Assembly: GCF_000425625.1 (NCBI RefSeq)
Contig: NZ_KE384410.1
Span: 131,424 to 195,423 of the forward strand
DNA length: 64,000 bases
From: Stutzerimonas azotifigens DSM 17556
GTDB taxonomy: Bacteria > Pseudomonadota > Gammaproteobacteria > Pseudomonadales > Pseudomonadaceae
Direction of reading: 5' to 3'
Shown: piece by piece, positions 1-9,430 of the stretch
Numbering within the stretch: the first letter of the stretch is position 1
Layout of the letters: every line of letters begins with the position of its first letter
Translations under genes and position numbers: made by a program
The notes under the pieces: generated by a model
The model's database searches: none
What the model was told of the DNA's origin: nothing
The model's input: the letters and a program-made list of their open reading frames with translations, nothing else

Positions 1-217
1 AGAGCCTGCTCCTACAGGTGTTCGTCCAGGTTGCAGGCCGCGCCGTAGGGTGGAAGGCCACCCGTGGAAAGCCGCGAAGCGTTTTCCACCGCTGTTGGTT
101 GCTTCCCATGAGGTTTCAGGGCTCGCCTTGCAGACATACCATTCCGTCCAGCCTCCAGCCTCCAGCCTCCAGCCTCCAGCCTCCAGCCTCCAGCCTCCAG
201 CCCGCTCGCCTGTGCCG
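1..217. repeat. Repeat-rich 3' flank: REP fragment, hairpin and 8 x 7-bp tandem array
   Basis: No gene is supported here. Positions 1-18 match a motif also found at 4403-4420 (AGAGCCTGCTCCT plus CAG), a REP-like fragment. Around 66-108 there is a hairpin with GTGGAAA and TTTTCCAC arms. Positions 147-202 hold eight perfect copies of TCCAGCC; on the minus strand this reads GGCTGGA and starts about 15 nt after the stop of the leftward Sel1 gene. A frame running through the array would encode a repetitive peptide, but it is antisense to or out of frame with real genes. Confidence 0.7.
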
Positions 218-1018
218 TCACGCCGGAATGCCGCCCTCCGCCACCTGCGCCCAGGCCCGGCGCTCGGCCTCGCGGTCGCTGTCGTCGCCGAGCGCGGCGG
301 CACGCGCGTGGTAGGCGAGGGTGAGGGCCGTCAGGCGCGGTTCGGCGCAGGTGAGCAGGGCACCGCGGGCGACCCGCAGGAAGTTCAGGTTGCCCAGCGC
401 CAGCGCCCGTTCGAGCCACGCCAGCGCCTCGTCCAGATGCCCGTCGGCGAGCAGCGTGACGGCATGGCTGAACTGCCCGCGGAAGTCCCCGGCCTCGGCC
501 GAACGGCGATACCACTCGCGGGCTGCCACGGGGTCCGGCGGGCCCACGCGGCCCTCCTCGAGATAGCGGCCGACCAGGTTCATCGACTTGGCGTGGCCCT
601 GCTCGGCGGCCTGCCGGTAACAGGCGAAGGCGCGCGCCTCGTCCCGCTCCACCCCGCGGCCGGTGGCCAGCAGGTTGGCCAGGTTGTACAGCCCCCAGTC
701 CAGGCCCCGGGCCGCGGCGACGTTGTAATGGCGGGCGGCCTGCGCCGGGTCGGCCGCGCAGCCCCAGCCGTGCTCGAGGCAGCGCCCGGCCATGTTCGCC
801 GCCATCGCATGCCCGCGCGCGGCGGCGATGCGGAACCACCTCAGCGCCAGCGCCGGATCGCGTTCGATGCCATGGCCATCGAGCAGGATCTGCCCGAGCA
901 GCGCCTGGGCGTCCAGGTCGCCGGCACGCGCCGCGGCGAGGATCAGGCCGGCGGCCTGCCGCGGGTTTTCCGGTACGCCCTGGCCGGCGCCTTCCTCGCG
1001 GCGCAGCAACCAGCCCAT
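218..1018 (-). CDS. Sel1-repeat (SLR) protein, PA4516-like
   Basis: A 266-residue protein built of about five or six Sel1-like repeats. The recurring pattern is A-x-x-x-L-G-x-x-x-x-x-G with A-x-x-W-(Y/F)-x-x-A-A-x-x-G spacers, for example around residues 55-200. SLR proteins are alpha-solenoids that act as protein-interaction adaptors; the partner here is unknown. I see no convincing signal peptide. Its ATG directly follows the TGA of piuC (TGAATG), so the two are translationally coupled and presumably iron-regulated together. The same receptor/piuC/SLR trio is known in P. aeruginosa. The family assignment is firm; the function is not. Confidence 0.85.
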   Translation of the reverse strand: MGWLLRREEGAGQGVPENPRQAAGLILAAARAGDLDAQALLGQILLDGHGIERDPALALRWFRIAAARGHAMAANMAGRCLEHGWGCAADPAQAARHYNVAAARGLDWGLYNLANLLATGRGVERDEARAFACYRQAAEQGHAKSMNLVGRYLEEGRVGPPDPVAAREWYRRSAEAGDFRGQFSHAVTLLADGHLDEALAWLERALALGNLNFLRVARGALLTCAEPRLTALTLAYHARAAALGDDSDREAERRAWAQVAEGGIPA

Positions 1019-1699
1019 TCAGACCTCGACCCAGCGGCGTAGCAGGTTGTGGTAGGTGCCGGTCAGCTGGATCAGCGAGGGATGGTCCGGCACGTCGCGG
1101 GTCAATTGCTGGATCGCCTGATCCATCTCGTAGAGCAGCGTGCGCTGGGCGTCCTCGCGCACCAGGCTCTGGATCCAGAAGAACGACGCCAGCCGCGCGC
1201 CGCGGGTGACCGGCTCGACGCTGTGCAGGCTGGTGCCGGGATACAGCACCAGGTCGCCAGCGGCGAATTTCACCCTGTGCACGCCATAGGTGTCCTGAAT
1301 CACCAGCTCGCCGCCGTCGTAGCTGTCCGGCTCGGAGAAGAACAGCGTGGCCGACAGGTCTGTGCGCACCCGCTCGGCGCTGCCGCGCACCTGCCGCACC
1401 GCATTGTCGACGTGATAACCGAAACTGCCGCCGCCGGCGTAGCAGTTGAACAGCGGCGGGAAGGCCTTGTGCGGCAGCGCGGCGGACATGAACTGCGGGT
1501 GCTTCCATAGCCGGTCGATCATCGCCTCGGCGATCTCCCGGGCCAGCGGGTCGTCTTCGGCCAGCTGCAGGTTGTACTTGGCGCGCGCCGACTGGTAGCC
1601 GGCGGTCACGCGTCCGTCCAGCCATTGGGCGCTTTCCAGCGCCGTGCGGATGCGGGAGATTTCCTCGGACGTGAACAGCTGGGCAATGCGTAGCAGCAT
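1019..1699 (-). CDS. piuC: PKHD-type Fe(II)/2-oxoglutarate hydroxylase PiuC
   Basis: A 226-residue member of the PiuC/YbiX family of non-haem iron, 2-oxoglutarate-dependent dioxygenases. The iron-binding facial triad is visible: H96-x-D98 in FGYHVDN and the distal H159 in TSLHSVEP. R169 in GARLASFF is the likely 2-oxoglutarate ligand. Length matches the family (about 226). It diverges from the TonB receptor at 1840, sharing a 140-bp control region with a Fur-box-like site, and is followed immediately by the Sel1 protein. Family members are linked to siderophore receptor loci, but the physiological substrate is not established. Confidence 0.95.
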   Translation of the reverse strand: MLLRIAQLFTSEEISRIRTALESAQWLDGRVTAGYQSARAKYNLQLAEDDPLAREIAEAMIDRLWKHPQFMSAALPHKAFPPLFNCYAGGGSFGYHVDNAVRQVRGSAERVRTDLSATLFFSEPDSYDGGELVIQDTYGVHRVKFAAGDLVLYPGTSLHSVEPVTRGARLASFFWIQSLVREDAQRTLLYEMDQAIQQLTRDVPDHPSLIQLTGTYHNLLRRWVEV

Positions 1700-1781
1700 G
1701 GGGTCACCGGAGGCGAAAGAGGGAAAGAACCACGATCGGAGCGCGAGTATAGCGACGTAAGAAAATATTTCGGAGCTAATT

Positions 1782-1800
1782 GATAATTATTATCGCCATC
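1782..1800 (+). promoter_or_regulatory. Fur-box-like operator between piuC and piuA
   Basis: The sequence GATAATTATTATCGCCATC matches the 19-bp Fur consensus GATAATGATAATCATTATC at 14 of 19 positions by eye. It lies about 40 bp upstream of the receptor ATG and about 83 bp upstream of piuC, in an AT-rich patch between divergent iron-uptake genes, so it could repress both when iron is sufficient. Confidence 0.7.
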
Positions 1801-1839
1801 GTTAGATTTGCATTCTTTACAAAAACAGAGGATGTGCCG

Positions 1840-4095
1840 ATGTCCCAGCTCCAGGAATCCGTACCCCACCCGCGTCTTCTCGCGTCGGCCATCGGCGTCG
1901 CGCTCGGCGCCATGTCCGGCCAGGCATTTGCGCAGGCCAGCAACCAGAACAGCGCTGATGACCCGCTGGCGCTGGATGAAATGACCGTCGTCGGCGAGGA
2001 CGCGGGTGGCTACAACGCGGGTACGTCGGCGTCGAACAAGTACACCGCACCGCTGCGCGAGACGCCGCGATCGGTCACCGTCATCACCGAACAGGTGATA
2101 CAGGACACCGGCGCGCTGTCACTGACCGACGCGCTGCGCACTACCTCGGGCATCACCTTCGGGGCGGGCGAGGGCGGCAACCCGGCCGGCGATCGTCCGA
2201 TCATTCGTGGCTTCAACGCCGAGAGCGATATCTTCGTGGACGGTCTGCGTGACATCGGTTCGCAGACGCGGGAGGTCTTCAACCTCGAGCAGATCGAGGT
2301 CAGCAAGGGCCCGGGCTCGGCCTATACCGGCGCCGGTTCCACCGGTGGCAGCCTCAACCTGATCAGCAAGACCGCCAAGCAGAACGATTTTCTCGATGCC
2401 GGCTTCACCTACGGGTCCGACCAGACCCGCCGCTACACCCTGGACGTCAACCGGGTGCTGACCGAGCATGTCGCCGGGCGCCTGAACCTGATGAAGCACG
2501 ACGCCAACGTCGCCGGCCGCGACGGGGTCGACGTCAGCCGTTGGGGCGTGGCGCCGACCATCACCTTCGGCCTGGACACGCCGACCCGCGCGACCCTGTC
2601 CTACTACCACCTGGAAACGGACGACATGCCGGACTACGGCATTCCGCTGAGCAACGTGAACCGCAGCAAGGCGAACCCCAGCGGACCGGTTTCGGTGGAC
2701 CGGGACAATTTCTACGGCCTGCGCTCGCGCGACTACCGGGAGAACACCACCGACACCGGCACCTTCGCCATCGAACACGACCTCAACGACAACCTGACGA
2801 TCTCGAACAGCCTGCGCCTGGTGCGCACTACGCTCGACTACATCGTCACCAATCCGGACGACAGCCGCGGCAACGTCGTCAACGGCCTGGTGTATCGCTC
2901 GTCGAAGAACCGCAATACCACCAACGAAGGCTGGATCAACCAGACCGACCTGCGCGCCCGCTTCAGCACGGGGTTCATCGAGCACAACCTGATAACCGGG
3001 ATCGAGGCGAGCAGCATCGGCGTTCACAACCATGGCTATACCGTCAACCCGGGGGCGGCGGGGTCGGCCTGCAACGCCGCCTTGCTGGCGTCCGGCGACT
3101 GCACCAGCCTGAGCGATCCCAACCCCGACGCACCCTGGACCGGTTCGGTCGACCGCAGCCTGAGCATGACCGACACCGATACCGAAACGCTGTCGGCGTA
3201 CGTATTCGATACGCTCAAGCTCAACGAGCGGTGGTCGCTGAACATGGGGCTGCGCTACGACGACTATGAGACCCGCGCCAAGGGCGTCAACACGTCGACC
3301 GGCGTCACCACCCTGGCGGAGAACAACACCCATTTCTGGAACTACCAGCTGGGGCTGGTCTTCAATCCCCTTCCCAACGGCAGCATCTACGTCGCCTGGT
3401 CGACCTCGAGCAACCCGCCCGGCGAGACCGGCGGCGAGGGCGCGGACAGCCTCAGCGAGGCCAATGCCATACTCGACCCCGAGCGCAACCGGAACTACGA
3501 GATCGGCACCAAGTGGGATCTGTTCGAGCAACGCCTGTCGCTCAATGCCGCGATCTTCCGCACCGAGAAGACCAACGCCCGGGTTACCGACGCGGACGGT
3601 CTGACCCGGAACATCGGCGAAACGGAAATCAACGGCTTCGAGATCGGCGCGAGCGGCACCATCACGCCGAAATGGAAGGTATTCGCCAATTACACCTACC
3701 TCGACACCGAAATCGTCGACGCCGGCGCGGCCAACGTCGGCACCCGCACGGCGCCCATCTATGTAGAGGGGCTGGATAACGGCAACGAGGTACCGAACGC
3801 GCCGCGGAACAGTTTCAGCTTCTGGTCCACCTACCAGGTTCTGCCGAGGCTGAGCATCGGGGCCGGAGCCAGTTACGTGGATTCGCGTTTCGGCAACACC
3901 GCCAATTCGGTCGAAGTTCCGGACTACTGGCGCTACGACGCCATGGCGCAGTACCAGGTCAGCCGGAACCTCGATCTGCAGCTGAATGTGCAGAACCTGA
4001 CCGACAAGCGCTATTTCGACCAGGTCTATTCCACCCATTACGCCCACGTGGCGCCGGGCCGCACGGCGTTGCTCACCACCAGCTTCCACTACTGA
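1840..4095 (+). CDS. piuA: TonB-dependent siderophore receptor, PiuA/Fiu-like
   Basis: A 751-residue outer-membrane receptor. An N-terminal signal peptide (about residues 1-32, ending GQAFAQ) precedes a plug domain with the PRSVTVI and RGF-x-x-x-x-x-x-V-D-G-x-R motifs of catecholate siderophore receptors. A 22-strand-type barrel follows, ending in the aromatic residue of TSFHY. A Cys pair in one predicted loop (around residues 410-425) may form a disulfide. I chose the ATG at 1840 over an in-frame codon at 1780 because AGAGGA lies just upstream of 1840 and the earlier codon falls in the Fur-box region. Synteny with piuC and the SLR gene supports PiuA. The ligand cannot be read from sequence. 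Confidence 0.92.
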   Translation: MSQLQESVPHPRLLASAIGVALGAMSGQAFAQASNQNSADDPLALDEMTVVGEDAGGYNAGTSASNKYTAPLRETPRSVTVITEQVIQDTGALSLTDALRTTSGITFGAGEGGNPAGDRPIIRGFNAESDIFVDGLRDIGSQTREVFNLEQIEVSKGPGSAYTGAGSTGGSLNLISKTAKQNDFLDAGFTYGSDQTRRYTLDVNRVLTEHVAGRLNLMKHDANVAGRDGVDVSRWGVAPTITFGLDTPTRATLSYYHLETDDMPDYGIPLSNVNRSKANPSGPVSVDRDNFYGLRSRDYRENTTDTGTFAIEHDLNDNLTISNSLRLVRTTLDYIVTNPDDSRGNVVNGLVYRSSKNRNTTNEGWINQTDLRARFSTGFIEHNLITGIEASSIGVHNHGYTVNPGAAGSACNAALLASGDCTSLSDPNPDAPWTGSVDRSLSMTDTDTETLSAYVFDTLKLNERWSLNMGLRYDDYETRAKGVNTSTGVTTLAENNTHFWNYQLGLVFNPLPNGSIYVAWSTSSNPPGETGGEGADSLSEANAILDPERNRNYEIGTKWDLFEQRLSLNAAIFRTEKTNARVTDADGLTRNIGETEINGFEIGASGTITPKWKVFANYTYLDTEIVDAGAANVGTRTAPIYVEGLDNGNEVPNAPRNSFSFWSTYQVLPRLSIGAGASYVDSRFGNTANSVEVPDYWRYDAMAQYQVSRNLDLQLNVQNLTDKRYFDQVYSTHYAHVAPGRTALLTTSFHY

Positions 4096-4588
4096 TCGGC
4101 GGCTAACACACGCAGCCCTGCCCAGGCGGGGCTTCTCGCTTGTTCGCCAGCCCCGGAGGCCCTCCCGCTCCGGGGCCCGATGCGCTTGCACGCACCCGTC
4201 GCGACCGGCCACCCCGGCCGGCTCCCGCCGGAATCGTAGGAGCGAGCTTGCTCGCGAAGCTTTTCAGCTCGGCAGGGCGCATCCACCGCCGGGTGGGCTT
4301 CAGCCCACCGGCTCCGGCTCCGACGCCTGCACGCACCCGTCGCGACCGACCACCTCGGCCAGGCCCACCGGGATCGGGTGCGGGCCGCGGGCTCTGGTCG
4401 CAGGCAGAGCCTGCTCCTGCAGGGTCCGCCGGGGCGGGCGAGGGCGCAGCACGGGCGCTCATTCGGCCAGGCCTCCGCAAGGTCAAGAAACCTTTACTTT
4501 CCTTTACCGATCGCCCCGTATTCGGCCCGTGTGGCGCTGCCTACCATGGTCGCAAGTTGGCAGTAATCTCATCAGGGACGTCTCCATC
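4096..4588. repeat. 493-bp gene-free gap with REP elements and a 33-bp direct repeat
   Basis: No convincing ORF. A GC-rich hairpin lies at 4150-4176. Two near-identical 33-bp copies lie at 4187-4219 and 4328-4360 (about two mismatches). Between them are a classical Pseudomonas-type REP palindrome at 4236-4260 (core GCGAGCTTGCTCGC) and the palindrome GGTGGGCTTCAGCCCACC near 4292-4309, which recurs at 36694. A further REP-like motif at 4403-4429 resembles window positions 1-18. The final 100 bp before macA should carry its promoter; I see no unambiguous operator. Confidence 0.7.
4150..4176 (+). terminator. Hairpin after piuA
   Basis: CCCCGGAG and CTCCGGGG arms (8 bp, perfect, extendable by one G-C pair) enclose a 9-nt loop, 55 bp after the receptor stop codon. 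There is no T-tract, so this may be a weak terminator or an mRNA 3'-end stabiliser. Confidence 0.45.
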
Positions 4589-5782
4589 ATGCCTGCATCC
4601 TCTTCCCGCCCGGTTCGTCGCCTGTTCGCCTATGGGCTGGGCCTCGTGCTGCTCTGTGGCGCGCCCGGCTACTACTGGATCACCCACAACCAGGCGCAGG
4701 CCACCAGTGGGGCGCCGGCCCTGAGCGTGAGCCGCGGTGACATCCAGGACAACATCACCGCCCTCGGCACCCTGCAGCCGCTGGATTACGTGGACGTCGG
4801 CGTGCAGGTGTCCGGCCAGTTGCAGAAACTCCACGTGCAGCTGGGCGATCAGGTCGAAGAGGGGCAACTGCTGGCCGAGATCGACCCCACGCTGTTCGAG
4901 GCCAAGGTGGTCGCCAGCGAGGCGCAGCTGAAGAACCAGCGGGCCCAGCTCAAGGAGCGCCAGGCCCAGCACCGCCTGGCCGAGCTGCAGCTGGCGCGCC
5001 AGCGCGCCCTGTTCCGGGAGCAGGCCACCAGCCAGGAGAGCCTGGAGGCCGCCGAGGCGCAGGTCCAGGTCACCGCCGCGCAGATCGAGGCGCTGGAGGC
5101 GCAGATCGCCCAGACCGACGCCACCCTCAAGGAAAACCAGGCCAACCTGCAGTACACCAAGATCTATGCGCCGATGAGCGGGACGGTGGTCTCGCAGTCG
5201 GCCCAGCAGGGCCAGACGCTGAACGCCAACCAGCAGGCGCCGGTGATCGTGCAGATCGCCAACCTGGCGCAGATGACCGTCAAGACCCAGGTGTCCGAGG
5301 CGGACATCGGACGCCTGCGGGTCGGCATGCCGGTCTACTTCACCACCCTCGGCCAGGAGCGTCGCTGGGAGGCGACGCTGCGGCAGATCCTGCCGACGCC
5401 GGAAGTCATCAACAACGTGGTGCTCTACAACGCCCAGTTCGACGTCGCCAACCCGGACGGCCGGCTGATGACGCAGATGAGCGCCCAGGTGTTCTTCGTC
5501 AACGCCGAGGCCCACGACGTGCCGGTGGTGCCGGTGAGCGTGCTGCAGGGTCGCCGTGGCCGGCCTCACCCGCAGGGCGCGCTGTACCGCCTGAGCGTGC
5601 TGGAAAACGGCAAGCCGGTGGAGCGCGAGGTGGTCATCGGCCTGCGCGACCGGGTCAGCGCGCAGGTGGTCGAGGGGCTGCGCGAGGGTGAGCAACTGGT
5701 GGCGCCGACGAATGTGGCGGCGGCGCCGGCCGGAGGCAACCCGGGCCAGCGGCGCATGGGCCCCGGCGGACCGCGGATCTGA
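4589..5782 (+). CDS. macA: MacA/PvdR-type periplasmic adaptor of a tripartite efflux pump
   Basis: A 397-residue membrane-fusion protein. One N-terminal membrane anchor (about residues 10-28) is followed by a split lipoyl domain ([26 protein letters not shown] ... [12 protein letters not shown]), a long Gln/Ala/Glu-rich coiled coil (about 105-180), and beta-barrel and membrane-proximal domains. The ATG at 4589 starts a plausible anchor; the in-frame codon 60 bp upstream would add an uncharged-poor leader without an RBS. Next come the MacB ATPase/permease (10 nt away) and an outer-membrane channel, the same order as pvdR-pvdT-opmQ of P. aeruginosa. Beside piuA this suggests siderophore or metal-chelate export, but no siderophore synthesis gene is in the window. 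Confidence 0.9.
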   Translation: MPASSSRPVRRLFAYGLGLVLLCGAPGYYWITHNQAQATSGAPALSVSRGDIQDNITALGTLQPLDYVDVGVQVSGQLQKLHVQLGDQVEEGQLLAEIDPTLFEAKVVASEAQLKNQRAQLKERQAQHRLAELQLARQRALFREQATSQESLEAAEAQVQVTAAQIEALEAQIAQTDATLKENQANLQYTKIYAPMSGTVVSQSAQQGQTLNANQQAPVIVQIANLAQMTVKTQVSEADIGRLRVGMPVYFTTLGQERRWEATLRQILPTPEVINNVVLYNAQFDVANPDGRLMTQMSAQVFFVNAEAHDVPVVPVSVLQGRRGRPHPQGALYRLSVLENGKPVEREVVIGLRDRVSAQVVEGLREGEQLVAPTNVAAAPAGGNPGQRRMGPGGPRI

Positions 5783-5792
5783 GGAGTCGGCC

Positions 5793-7742
5793 ATGAGCGC
5801 CCTGATCGAACTGCGTGACGTCGAGAAGATCTACCGCAACGGCGAGCTGACCACCCAGGTGCTGCACGGGGTGTCGCTGGACATCCGGCGCGGCGAGTTC
5901 GTCGCCATCATGGGCGCGTCCGGCTCCGGCAAGACCACCCTGATGAACATCCTCGGCTGCCTGGACCGGCCGAGCCGGGGCGAATACCGTTTCGCCGGCC
6001 AGTCGGTGGGCGAGCTCGACAGCGACGGCCTGGCCGGGCTGCGCCGCCGGGCCTTCGGCTTCGTGTTCCAGAGCTACCACCTGATCTCCAGTTCCAGCGC
6101 GCTGGAAAACGTCGAGATCCCGGCCATCTACGCCGGCCGCCCGGCGCCCGAGCGCCATGCCCGCGCCGAGGAGCTGCTCACCCGGCTGGGGCTCGGCGAG
6201 CGCCTGGGCAATCGCCCCAACCAGTTGTCCGGCGGCCAGCAGCAGCGGGTCTCCATCGCCCGCGCGCTGATGAACGATGCCGAGGTGATCCTCGCCGACG
6301 AGCCCACCGGCGCGCTGGACAGCCGCAGCGGGCAGGAAGTGCTTACGCTGCTCAAGGAGCTGAGCGCCGCCGGCAAGACGGTGATCATCATCACCCACGA
6401 CCGCGAAGTGGCCGAGCATGCCGAACGGCTGATCGAGATCCGCGACGGCCGCATCATCGCCGACAGCGGCGCGGCGAACCCGCCGGCGGACGCGGCGCAG
6501 GTCGTCGCCCCGGCGCCGCAGCCGGTGCCGTTGGCCGGTATCGGCCTGGCCGACACCGGCGAGGCGATCCGCATGGCCCTGCGCGCGCTGCGCGCCAACC
6601 TGTTCCGCACCGTGCTGACCCTGCTCGGCATCGTCATCGGCGTGGCCTCGGTGGTGGCCATGCTGGCGGTGGGCAACGGTGCGCGCCAGGACGTGGTCGA
6701 CCGTATCAGCGCGATGGGCACCAACCTGCTGTCGGTGCGCCCCGGCGCGCCGAACATGCCGCGCTCGGCCGATGGCGTCACCGCCACCCTGACCGCCGAG
6801 GACGCCCGCGCGGTCGCGGAATTGGACAACGTCACCGAGGCGCTCGGCGAACTGCAGGGCAACGCCACCCTGCGCGTCGGCAACATCGACTACAAGACCA
6901 GCATCACCGCCACCAACGCGGCCATGCCCAGCGTGCGCGACTGGAAACTGGCCAGCGGCAGCTTCTTCACCGCCGAGGACGAGCGCACCTACGCCACGGT
7001 CGCGGTGATCGGCCAGACGGTGGCCAACAACCTGTTCCCCGAGCGCGATCCGGTGGGCCAGTACCTGCTGATCCAGAACGTGCCCTTCCAGGTGATCGGC
7101 GTGATGAGCGCCAAGGGCGCCACGCCCTGGGGCCAGGACCAGGACGACGTGGCGCTGGTGCCGTTCAGCACCGGCAGCCTGCGCCTGTTCGGCCAGCGCT
7201 ACGTACAGAGCATCACCGCCCACATCGCCGACGTGGCGCGCATCGACGAGACCGAGGCGCTGATCCGCCAGGCACTGCTGGCGCGCCACAACGGCGTCGA
7301 GGATTTCCAGATCCGCAACACCGCCTCGCTGCTGGAGGCGGTGACCCAGACCCAGGACACCCTCACCGTGCTGCTCGGCTCCATCGCCGCCATCTCGCTG
7401 CTGGTGGGGGGCATCGGCGTGATGAACATCATGCTGGTCAACGTCACCGAGCGTACCCGCGAGATCGGCATCCGCATGGCCACCGGAGCGCGCACCGGCA
7501 ACATCCTCCAGCAGTTCATCACCGAGGCGCTGGTGGTGTCGGCCATCGGCGGCGCGCTCGGCGTGCTGACCGGGCTCGGTGCGGCCTGGCTGATCGGGCG
7601 GCTGGGCACCGCCGTGCAGTTCACCCTGGCGCCGGTGCTGCTGGCCTTCGGCTGCGCTTTCGCCATCGGCCTGATCTTCGGCCTGATGCCGGCGCGCAAG
7701 GCGGCGCACATGGACCCCGTGCTGGCCCTGGCTTCCGATTGA
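5793..7742 (+). CDS. macB: MacB/PvdT-type ABC transporter (ATPase-permease fusion)
   Basis: A 649-residue fusion. The N-terminal ABC ATPase has Walker [10 protein letters not shown] (41-49), signature LSGGQQQR (145-152) and Walker B VILADE (165-170). The C-terminal MacB permease has one membrane helix near residue 280, a large periplasmic core, and three helices after about 525 with the MacB-typical motif [21 protein letters not shown] at 5781-5786 sets the ATG at 5793. MacB pumps use ATP on the inner membrane to drive periplasmic substrate through a TolC-like channel. Flanking genes supply the adaptor and channel. PvdT is the closest named alternative. Confidence 0.93.
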   Translation: MSALIELRDVEKIYRNGELTTQVLHGVSLDIRRGEFVAIMGASGSGKTTLMNILGCLDRPSRGEYRFAGQSVGELDSDGLAGLRRRAFGFVFQSYHLISSSSALENVEIPAIYAGRPAPERHARAEELLTRLGLGERLGNRPNQLSGGQQQRVSIARALMNDAEVILADEPTGALDSRSGQEVLTLLKELSAAGKTVIIITHDREVAEHAERLIEIRDGRIIADSGAANPPADAAQVVAPAPQPVPLAGIGLADTGEAIRMALRALRANLFRTVLTLLGIVIGVASVVAMLAVGNGARQDVVDRISAMGTNLLSVRPGAPNMPRSADGVTATLTAEDARAVAELDNVTEALGELQGNATLRVGNIDYKTSITATNAAMPSVRDWKLASGSFFTAEDERTYATVAVIGQTVANNLFPERDPVGQYLLIQNVPFQVIGVMSAKGATPWGQDQDDVALVPFSTGSLRLFGQRYVQSITAHIADVARIDETEALIRQALLARHNGVEDFQIRNTASLLEAVTQTQDTLTVLLGSIAAISLLVGGIGVMNIMLVNVTERTREIGIRMATGARTGNILQQFITEALVVSAIGGALGVLTGLGAAWLIGRLGTAVQFTLAPVLLAFGCAFAIGLIFGLMPARKAAHMDPVLALASD

Positions 7743-7753
7743 GTACCCGGACG

Positions 7754-9139
7754 ATGAACAGACCCCTGCTTTCCCTGCTGGCCGGCGCCGTGCTGCTGGC
7801 CGGCTGCAACCTCACCCCGCACTACGAACAGCCCGACCTGGCGCGCCCGGCCGCCTTCGAGCATGCCCAGGGCGCGGCCGACTGGCCGGCCGCCGACTGG
7901 TGGCGCGGCTTTTCCAGCCCCGAGCTGGAGGCGCTGATCGTCCGCGCGCAGGCCAACAACCTCGACCTGGCCACCGCCATGAGCCGGGTCCGCCAGGCCG
8001 ACCTGCAGGCGCGCATCGCCGGCACCGCCCTGCTGCCCAGCCTGAGCGGCGGGCTCGGCGGCAGCCGCGCCCAGGCCTCGGACAACAACGGCGGCGGGAA
8101 CAGTACGCGCTACTCCGCCAGCCTGTCGGCGAGCTACGAGGTGGATGTCTGGGGACGCAATCGCAGCAGCGTGCAGGCCAGCGAGCTGGACGCCCTGGCC
8201 AGCGCCTTCGACCGGGATACCGTGGCGCTGACCGTGACCGGCGCGGTGGCCAGCAGCTACTTCAAGGTGCTGGAGCTGCGCGAGCGGCTGCGCATCGCCG
8301 AGGAAAACCTGGCCAACGCGACACGCATCCTCGCCGTGGTGGAGGCCCGGGTGCGCCTGGGCGCCGGCACCGAGCTGGACCTGGTGCAGCAGCGCACGCT
8401 GGTGGAGCAGCGCCGCGCCGCCATCCCGTCCCTGCGCCAGCAGCGGCAGACCGCGGAAAACGCCCTGGCGCTGCTGCTGGGCGAGGCGCCGCAGGGCTTC
8501 GCCGCGCAACTGCTGGGCGACTCGCTGGCCGCGCTGACCCTGCCCGACCCCATCGCCGGCGGGCTGCCTTCGGAACTGCTGCTGCGCCGCCCCGACCTGC
8601 GCCGGGCGGAAACCGGCCTGCTGGCCGCCAACGCCGACATCGGCGCGGCACGCGCGGCGCTGTTTCCCAGCCTGTCGCTGAGCGCCTCGGGCGGCTACGA
8701 CGCCGGCCTCTTCGCCAGCCTGTTCAACAGCGGCAACCTGGCCCACAGCGTCAGCGCCTCGCTGCTGCAGCCGATCTTCGACGGCGGCGCGCTGCGCAAC
8801 CAGGTGCGCCTGAGCGAGGAGCGTTACCGGGAGCTGGCCGACGGCTACCGGCTGAGCGTGCTGATCGCTTTCCAGGAGGTGGAGGACGCGCTGATCGCCC
8901 TGCGCGAAGGCCAGGCGCAGCGCGACAGCCAGGCGCGGGTGCTGGTCAACGCCGAGCGCGCCTTCCGTCTGGCCGAGGCGCAGTACCGCGCCGGCGCGGC
9001 GGACGTCCTCACCGTGCTGAACGCCCAGGAAAGCTTCTTCTCGGCGCGCGACGCGCTGCTGCAGAACACCTCCGGCCAGCTGCAGAACCAGGTACAGCTG
9101 TACAAGGTGCTGGGCGGCGGCTTCGGCGAAGAAGCCTGA
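7754..9139 (+). CDS. opmQ: NodT/OpmQ-family outer-membrane efflux lipoprotein
   Basis: A 461-residue TolC-like outer-membrane factor. The signal peptide ends in lipobox LLAGC, so it should be a lipoprotein with acylated Cys. Two OEP domains are visible, with the motifs YEVDVWGRN and LLLRRPDLRRAE diagnostic of the NodT subfamily. The ATG at 7754 is preferred; a TTG at 7739 overlapping the macB stop would add only five residues. It completes the adaptor/transporter/channel set and is probably co-transcribed with macAB. The symbol is by analogy with pvdRT-opmQ; substrate specificity is inferred only from context. Confidence 0.85.
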   Translation: MNRPLLSLLAGAVLLAGCNLTPHYEQPDLARPAAFEHAQGAADWPAADWWRGFSSPELEALIVRAQANNLDLATAMSRVRQADLQARIAGTALLPSLSGGLGGSRAQASDNNGGGNSTRYSASLSASYEVDVWGRNRSSVQASELDALASAFDRDTVALTVTGAVASSYFKVLELRERLRIAEENLANATRILAVVEARVRLGAGTELDLVQQRTLVEQRRAAIPSLRQQRQTAENALALLLGEAPQGFAAQLLGDSLAALTLPDPIAGGLPSELLLRRPDLRRAETGLLAANADIGAARAALFPSLSLSASGGYDAGLFASLFNSGNLAHSVSASLLQPIFDGGALRNQVRLSEERYRELADGYRLSVLIAFQEVEDALIALREGQAQRDSQARVLVNAERAFRLAEAQYRAGAADVLTVLNAQESFFSARDALLQNTSGQLQNQVQLYKVLGGGFGEEA

Positions 9140-9430
9140 GGGCGTTCCTGCCACAGGTGCTGATCCGGGCAATGGAACCTGAAGCCCTCACCCCAGCCCT
9201 CTCCCGGAGGGAGAGGGGGCTGTTCTGGTGCTGGCCGCGGCCTGGTGCAGGCGCCGGTCGCAGGCTGGGGTTCGGTGCCGCACATGCCTTCCCTTCTCCC
9301 TCCGGGAGAAGGTGGCCCACAGGGCCGGATGAGGGAAGCCTGCACACAGGCCCTCACTCCAACCCTCTCCCGGAAGGGGCTGTTCTGGTATCTGGCGCGG
9401 TATGGCGGGGTACAAAAAGGCGCGTCCTCG
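9140..9430. repeat. 291-bp convergent gap with duplicated palindromic repeats
   Basis: No ORF supported. Three related palindromic blocks occur at 9185-9217 (CTCTCCCGGAGGGAGAG core), 9291-9335 (TTCTCCCTCCGGGAGAA core) and 9351-9378 (damaged third copy). The first and third are each followed by GGGGCTGTTCTGGT, so the region looks like an internal duplication. The first block is almost identical to the reverse complement of 62341-62371. Lying between the ends of opmQ and the flavoreductase gene, these hairpins could act as a bidirectional terminator. Confidence 0.65.

Noticed and set aside
12..1625. Protein with repeated GGWRLEA peptide
   Set aside because: The repeat is the translation of the 7-bp noncoding array at 147-202 in a frame that is otherwise antisense or shifted relative to the Sel1 and piuC genes.
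1780..1839. Earlier start for the TonB receptor
   Set aside because: It would translate through the Fur box and place hydrophobic residues ahead of a complete signal peptide; the RBS supports 1840.
5655..7709. A 684-codon open frame antisense to macB, and similar long antisense frames over piuA, opmQ and rapZ
   Set aside because: They mirror strong sense genes in GC-rich DNA, consist of His/Arg/Gly/Ala-rich low-complexity sequence and have no family motif.
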